Positions 60,026 to 64,000 of a stretch of DNA of 64,000 bases are shown piece by piece. Below the pieces are notes generated by a model that did not search any database, was not told the DNA's origin, and was given only the letters and a program-made list of their open reading frames with translations. The translations under genes and the position numbers were made by a program. Positions within the stretch are counted from its first letter, which is position 1. The number at the start of each line of letters is the position of its first letter. Source of the DNA: Paenibacillus eucommiae. Lineage in GTDB: Bacteria; Bacillota; Bacilli; Paenibacillales; NBRC-103111. Location of the stretch: NCBI RefSeq assembly GCF_017874215.1, contig NZ_JAGGLB010000010.1, forward strand, positions 210,533-274,532. Reading direction: 5' to 3'.

Positions 60026-60081
60026 AAAAATAAAAAAAAATAGCACCAAAAGCAGCTATGCTTTCAGTCCTATTTAAACGC

Positions 60082-61422
60082 TTAATGACTTATTTTACTG
60101 TTTGTTTTAACATTTGTTTTACCATTCGTTTTACCATTTGGATTAAAATTTGATTTACTGTTTGTTGTATTTCTTTTTTTAAACCACTCCGACTTTGGCT
60201 TGAGCGCAGGGTTAGCTTTCGATTTAGCAGGCTTTGAGACTACTGTTGCCGTAGATTTCTCAGCTAGTAAAGGCTGGGCTGTACCCACCATCGGATAGGG
60301 ATGGTCTTTCACTTCGGGAATAGTTTTTTTGATCAATTTCTCAATATCCTTGCGATACGGCAGCTCTTCTATGTCACAAAATGAGATCGCGATTCCGCTC
60401 ATTCCCGCTCTACCGGTGCGGCCTATGCGATGAACGTAGGTTTCCGGAATGTTAGGCAGGTCGAAGTTAATGACATGGGAAAGCTCCTCAATATCGATGC
60501 CTCTTGCTGCAATGTCCGTCGCTACCAGTACACGCGTTACCCCGCTCCTGAAATTGCTTAGCGCATTCTGGCGGGCATTTTGAGACTTGTTCCCATGAAT
60601 GGCCTGTGCGGAAATGCCTACTTTAGTCAGTTCTTTCACAACGCGGTCAGCTCCATGCTTGGTACGGGTAAACACCAGCGCAGAAATAATCGATTTATCC
60701 TGTAAAAGTAGATTCAACTGTTTTTGCTTATTGACCTTATCTACCAAATAGATCGATTGCTGTATCCTGTCCACTGTGGAAGAAACCGGCGTGATTTCAA
60801 CCTTTACCGGGTTAACCAATATGGCTTTGACCATTTGGGATATTTCTGGCGGCATTGTTGCTGAGAAGAATAGCGTTTGTCTTTTGCTAGGCATTTTGGT
60901 GATAATTTTCTTCACATCATGAATAAAGCCCATATCCAGCATTCTGTCGGCTTCATCCAGCACTAATATTTGGACATGCTGCAAATCAACATGCTTTTGA
61001 TTCATTAAATCAATGAGTCTGCCCGGAGTCGCTATAATAATATCGGCACCTTGATTCAGCGCCCGCTCTTGGGCTTTTTGTGAAACGCCGCCAACGATAG
61101 CAGAGCAACGCAAATGAGTATATTGACTATACGCTTGAATGTTTTCAGAAATTTGAAGAGCCAGTTCTCTTGTAGGTGTTAAAATCAATGAGCGAATACG
61201 GCGCTGCGTACTAGGTTTACCTTGTTTTTCGCTTAAAAGCTGGATAATTGGCACTGCAAATGCGGCCGTCTTCCCTGTTCCAGTTTGAGCGCAGCCAAGT
61301 AAATCTCTACCTGCCAGTACAGCCGGGATCGCCTGCTCCTGTATGGGTGTTGGGGCCGTATAGTTCTCTTTGCTTAAAGCTTTTAAAATCGCGGGTATAA
61401 TGTTCAAATCATTAAATGTCAT
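60082..61422 (-). CDS. DEAD-box RNA helicase (RhlE/CshA-like)
   Basis: A 446-residue ATP-dependent RNA helicase. Q motif and IQEQAIPAVLAGRDLL, motif I AQTGTGKTAAF, II VLDEADRMLDMGF, III FSATMP, IV-VI ALVFTRTKHGADR, VATDIAARGIDI and HRIGRTGR are all present. A basic Asn/Lys/Thr-rich tail with NGKTNGKTNVKTN repeats probably binds RNA. AAGGAG precedes the ATG. Single gene next to the RNA repair operon but separated by repeat copy G, so likely not co-transcribed; roles in RNA decay or cold adaptation are usual. Confidence 0.93.
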   Translation of the reverse strand: MTFNDLNIIPAILKALSKENYTAPTPIQEQAIPAVLAGRDLLGCAQTGTGKTAAFAVPIIQLLSEKQGKPSTQRRIRSLILTPTRELALQISENIQAYSQYTHLRCSAIVGGVSQKAQERALNQGADIIIATPGRLIDLMNQKHVDLQHVQILVLDEADRMLDMGFIHDVKKIITKMPSKRQTLFFSATMPPEISQMVKAILVNPVKVEITPVSSTVDRIQQSIYLVDKVNKQKQLNLLLQDKSIISALVFTRTKHGADRVVKELTKVGISAQAIHGNKSQNARQNALSNFRSGVTRVLVATDIAARGIDIEELSHVINFDLPNIPETYVHRIGRTGRAGMSGIAISFCDIEELPYRKDIEKLIKKTIPEVKDHPYPMVGTAQPLLAEKSTATVVSKPAKSKANPALKPKSEWFKKRNTTNSKSNFNPNGKTNGKTNVKTNSKISH

Positions 61423-61671
61423 TTTGTCTCCTTAGCTTCAACTATTCATGTATTCTTAATCACGTAACTTTCACTTCTCATGTAGCGTTTCCATAAACCG
61501 TCCCTTTATGTCATAACGCATAAGGATACCACAAATGAGTGCAAAAAAGAAGCGATATTTTTATCCGAGTATAAAGTTAGACTTCTTGCTGACACTTAGC
61601 CCTGCTATGATAATATTAATGCAAGGTGTGCGCTGCTTCATTATTAATCCATTCCGTTAGGAGACATGGAC

Positions 61672-62361
61672 ATGAAAACCATTATGATTGTGGAAGATGA
61701 GCCGGCCATATCCCGCGTTCTGACAGCCTATATAAAAAAAGCAGGCTATGAAAGCGTAGTTTGTACATCCGGCAATGAGGCCATGGAACAGTTCGGAACG
61801 CTTCAGCCCTCCCTTGTTTTGCTTGATGTGATGCTGCCGGGGATGAATGGATGGGAGGTGCTGCGTGAGATTCGCAGTAGAAATACTTGTCCAGTAATTA
61901 TGCTCACAGCTAGAGGTGACATTAGTGATCGCCTTATGGGCCTGAACGATGGCGCTGACGATTACATTACGAAGCCGTTTGAGCCGGAAGAGGTCGTTGC
62001 CAGAATCCATGCCGTGCTGCGCAGGCCTTCACAGGCGTTGGTCACAGAAAATCAGAAACATTTCGGCAGCATGCGGATCGACTTCAAGTCCAGAACCGTT
62101 TACTTGAATGGAGCAAGCTTGTCTATTACGCCAAGGGACTTGGCTCTGCTGCTTTTTCTGGCGGAAAATCCGAACCAGATCTTTGATCGCGAGCAGTTGA
62201 TCGAGCGGGTTTGGGGCATGGACTACGATGGAAGTGACCGCGCAGTGGATTTGGCCATCAAACGTCTGCGCAAAACGCTGCTTCATTTGCCGCCTGAAGA
62301 GGCCGAAATTCGCACTTTGCGGGGAACGGGGTATCAGTTCTATGCCAAATCAAACGCCTAA
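61672..62361 (+). CDS. OmpR/PhoB-family response regulator
   Basis: About 229 residues. Receiver domain: TIMIVEDEPAISRVLTAYIK with the acidic pair, phosphorylated Asp in LVLLDVMLPGMNGWEVL, VIMLTARGD and Lys in DYITKPFEP. Winged-helix output: LSITPRDLALLLFLAENPNQ and SDRAVDLAIKRLRKTL. ATG 61672 gives eight-base spacing from AGGAG; the ATG two codons earlier is too close. Its end overlaps the kinase start by 20 bases. Divergent from the DEAD-box gene. Targets unknown. Confidence 0.93.
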   Translation: MKTIMIVEDEPAISRVLTAYIKKAGYESVVCTSGNEAMEQFGTLQPSLVLLDVMLPGMNGWEVLREIRSRNTCPVIMLTARGDISDRLMGLNDGADDYITKPFEPEEVVARIHAVLRRPSQALVTENQKHFGSMRIDFKSRTVYLNGASLSITPRDLALLLFLAENPNQIFDREQLIERVWGMDYDGSDRAVDLAIKRLRKTLLHLPPEEAEIRTLRGTGYQFYAKSNA

Positions 62362-63826
62362 GCGAAGCACACTTCTCCGATACTGGACCTTGCGGTATGT
62401 GCTTACTTTAAGTGTTGGCTTGCTCATAATCGGGGCCGCATCAGTGCTATGGCTTAAGCATACTGCTTTAAACGAGCGATTAGACAATATCAAAAGCTTC
62501 TCGTTGGAAGCAGCAGACTACGTCACAAGCGACACTGGGCAAATTGTGATACCCAATCAATTCTACGAGTGGATTGATCTTAACCAAAGAACATACAAGC
62601 TTCCCGGACAGTTTGGTTTAACGGTATTCAATCAATCGGACAGACCCATGTTCTATAAAGCCCCACCTTCATCAAATTCACCAATTGCATCAGACGTAAC
62701 TTTCGGATCCGACCAGGCATTTCCGGCACCACCGCCGCTTGTACCCGATGTCATCGTGAACAAGATCGGCAGCTATTATACGATCATCTCCCCAATCCGC
62801 GGCCAAAACTCGCTCATCGGAACGATCGCCATTTCTTATGCCAAAAAAGAGCTGACGGACATTGGTCAGCAATACGGATTGATCTCCGTACTGCTTCTTT
62901 TATCTGGACTGCTTGGTTGGCTTATCCTTTATTTACTGCTGCGCAAACTGTCGAAGCCAATTGATGACGTTGTGCACGCTCTTAAACGAGTCGAGTCAGG
63001 AAATTACGGACTGCTGCTGCAGGATAACGTCAAAGAACAGGAGATTTACGACCTCCTGGTTTATTTCAACGCAATGGCAGCAAGGCTGGAGCAGCTGGAA
63101 CAATTGCGCACAGAGCTGCTTGCCGGAGTGACACATGAGTTAAAGACACCGGTCACTTCGATACGTGGTCTTATTCGCACAGTCAGAGACAAAGTCGTGA
63201 CCTCAAATGAAGCCGATGAATTCCTCGATATTTCACTCAAAGAAACTCAAAGATTGGAACAGATGGTATCGGATCTGCTAGATTTCAATGCTTTTGCGTC
63301 CGGCAAAATAAGCTTTCAATCAGAAGCGGTCGACCTCGGCAAGCTGTTAGCCGAAATCGTGTACCAATGGAACCTGATCTACCAGGACGACGATCTGGAA
63401 ATGGCGACGGTTATACCGGATCATCAACTAATTGCCATTGGAGATGCCAGCCGGATTCAACAAATTATCGTCAATCTTTTGAATAACAGCTGGCAAGCCA
63501 TCAGTGGGCACGGCATCATTACAGTCACTTTAACGGAGTATTCGAGTACGCTTTACGAGGTTCAAGTCAAGGATAATGGCTCAGGCATACCCCCTGATGA
63601 GCAAATCAACATCTTCGAAAGATATTACCGGGGTACGAACAAAAAACATTCAGTACGCGGTCTGGGACTAGGACTAACGTACAGCCGGATGCTCGCGAAC
63701 ATGATGAACGGTATGCTGAACCTCAAGGAAAGCTCAGCCACTGGAACGACATTCCAGCTTATGCTCCCCAAGGCTTCGTCGCAGCAAAAGGGGAGGGAAG
63801 GGATAGGAACAACGTTGTCAGGTTAA
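62342..63826 (+). CDS. Sensor histidine kinase, 3' end supplied by a repeat
   Basis: About 494 residues, beginning MPNQTPKRSTLLRYW at ATG 62342 inside the response regulator gene. Two helices (LTLSVGLLIIGAASVLWL and LISVLLLLSGLLGWLILYLL) flank an extracellular sensor; then HAMP, the H-box GVTHELKTPVTSIRGL with the phosphorylated His, N-box IVNLLNNSW, G1 VKDNGSGIPP, F and G2 RGLGLGLTYS. After LMLPKASSQQKG the final residues TTLSG and the stop TAA are encoded by AACGTTGTCAGGTTAA, the end of a dispersed repeat, so the original C-terminus was replaced. The kinase core is intact and the protein should be active. Signal unknown. Confidence 0.93.
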   Translation: MPNQTPKRSTLLRYWTLRYVLTLSVGLLIIGAASVLWLKHTALNERLDNIKSFSLEAADYVTSDTGQIVIPNQFYEWIDLNQRTYKLPGQFGLTVFNQSDRPMFYKAPPSSNSPIASDVTFGSDQAFPAPPPLVPDVIVNKIGSYYTIISPIRGQNSLIGTIAISYAKKELTDIGQQYGLISVLLLLSGLLGWLILYLLLRKLSKPIDDVVHALKRVESGNYGLLLQDNVKEQEIYDLLVYFNAMAARLEQLEQLRTELLAGVTHELKTPVTSIRGLIRTVRDKVVTSNEADEFLDISLKETQRLEQMVSDLLDFNAFASGKISFQSEAVDLGKLLAEIVYQWNLIYQDDDLEMATVIPDHQLIAIGDASRIQQIIVNLLNNSWQAISGHGIITVTLTEYSSTLYEVQVKDNGSGIPPDEQINIFERYYRGTNKKHSVRGLGLGLTYSRMLANMMNGMLNLKESSATGTTFQLMLPKASSQQKGREGIGTTLSG

Positions 63827-63937
63827 GCAACTTCTCAGGCGATACGCCGAGCAACCCGAGCAACGGTACGCGGAGAGCGGACGGATTTCTAACGGACATG
63901 GTTGCCTAAGCTTGCCCCACAACGTTTCCGGAAATTT
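63811..63937 (-). repeat. End of the second repeat family, inverted relative to the copy at 21.9-22.0 kb
   Basis: From AACGTTGTCAGGTTAAGC to CCCCACAACG this stretch is nearly the complement of 21906-22030, with a few substitutions. It may be one end of an element continuing past the window; bases 63938-64000 show nothing recognisable. Confidence 0.85.
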
Positions 63938-64000
63938 ACAGTAAGAATCGATACGTATCCAAGACGTTGCGAAACACTTGGAGCCCCCTCCACAGCACCT

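Overview
The window looks like chromosomal DNA of a Gram-positive, spore-former-type Bacillota, most likely a Paenibacillus relative. Reasons: moderate GC, strong GGAGG-type ribosome binding sites with many GTG/TTG starts, an Mbl/MreB-type protein, a UgtP-like glycolipid synthase, a Ctc/L25 protein and an EPS locus of the YdaJKLMN/Pss kind. No rRNA, tRNA, CRISPR array or phage module was seen. Species assignment is inference.

Layout. 1-2.2 kb: NCS1 permease (cut by the window edge), OsmC protein and TetR regulator with a dyad operator. 3.8-20.4 kb: two adjacent minus-strand exopolysaccharide gene sets. The right-hand one (12.1-20.4 kb) has GH8-like, polytopic membrane, DUF2334, GT2 synthase, BcsB-like and degenerate-GGDEF genes. 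The left-hand one (3.8-11.4 kb) has a tandem NodB lipoprotein, a UDP-HexNAc dehydrogenase, a PilZ-GT2 synthase, a deacetylase-like protein and a GH18-like protein. Both carry a likely c-di-GMP receptor domain. 22-32 kb: WYL regulator, ceramidase-like enzyme, a HisD-like enzyme behind a histidine leader peptide/attenuator, an Mbl-like protein and a diacylglycerol glucosyltransferase. 32.8-36.4 kb: a decayed siderophore-uptake operon, broken by an 11-bp duplication, a deletion between paralogous permeases and an IS200/IS605 insertion carrying an intact TnpB. 37-42.6 kb: Ctc/L25 and a mannose/mannan-type locus (DUF1861 beta-propeller, small regulator, GT4, alpha/alpha-barrel protein, ManC). 43.8-53 kb: MFS pump with its TetR repressor, AraC/Gfo-Idh-MocA pair, small membrane proteins and two orphan sugar-binding lipoproteins. 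53.2-59.4 kb: an RNA repair operon RlaP-Hen1-Pnkp-RtcB. 60-63.8 kb: DEAD-box helicase and a two-component system.

The most unusual feature is a dispersed composite repeat present seven times (near 2.3, 11.6, 20.8, 25.4, 30.5, 42.6 and 59.5 kb), always intergenic and always in the same orientation. Full copies have a roughly 120-nt long-stem hairpin whose arms change together between copies, then up to four short palindromes of the form TTTAACGATG/CATCGTTAAA with a fixed loop order (T5, A5, AAAAT, A5). A second family, with 17-bp terminal inverted repeats (CAATGTTGTCAGGTTAA), is nested in one copy with an 11-bp flanking duplication, and one of its ends supplies the stop codon of the histidine kinase at the right edge.
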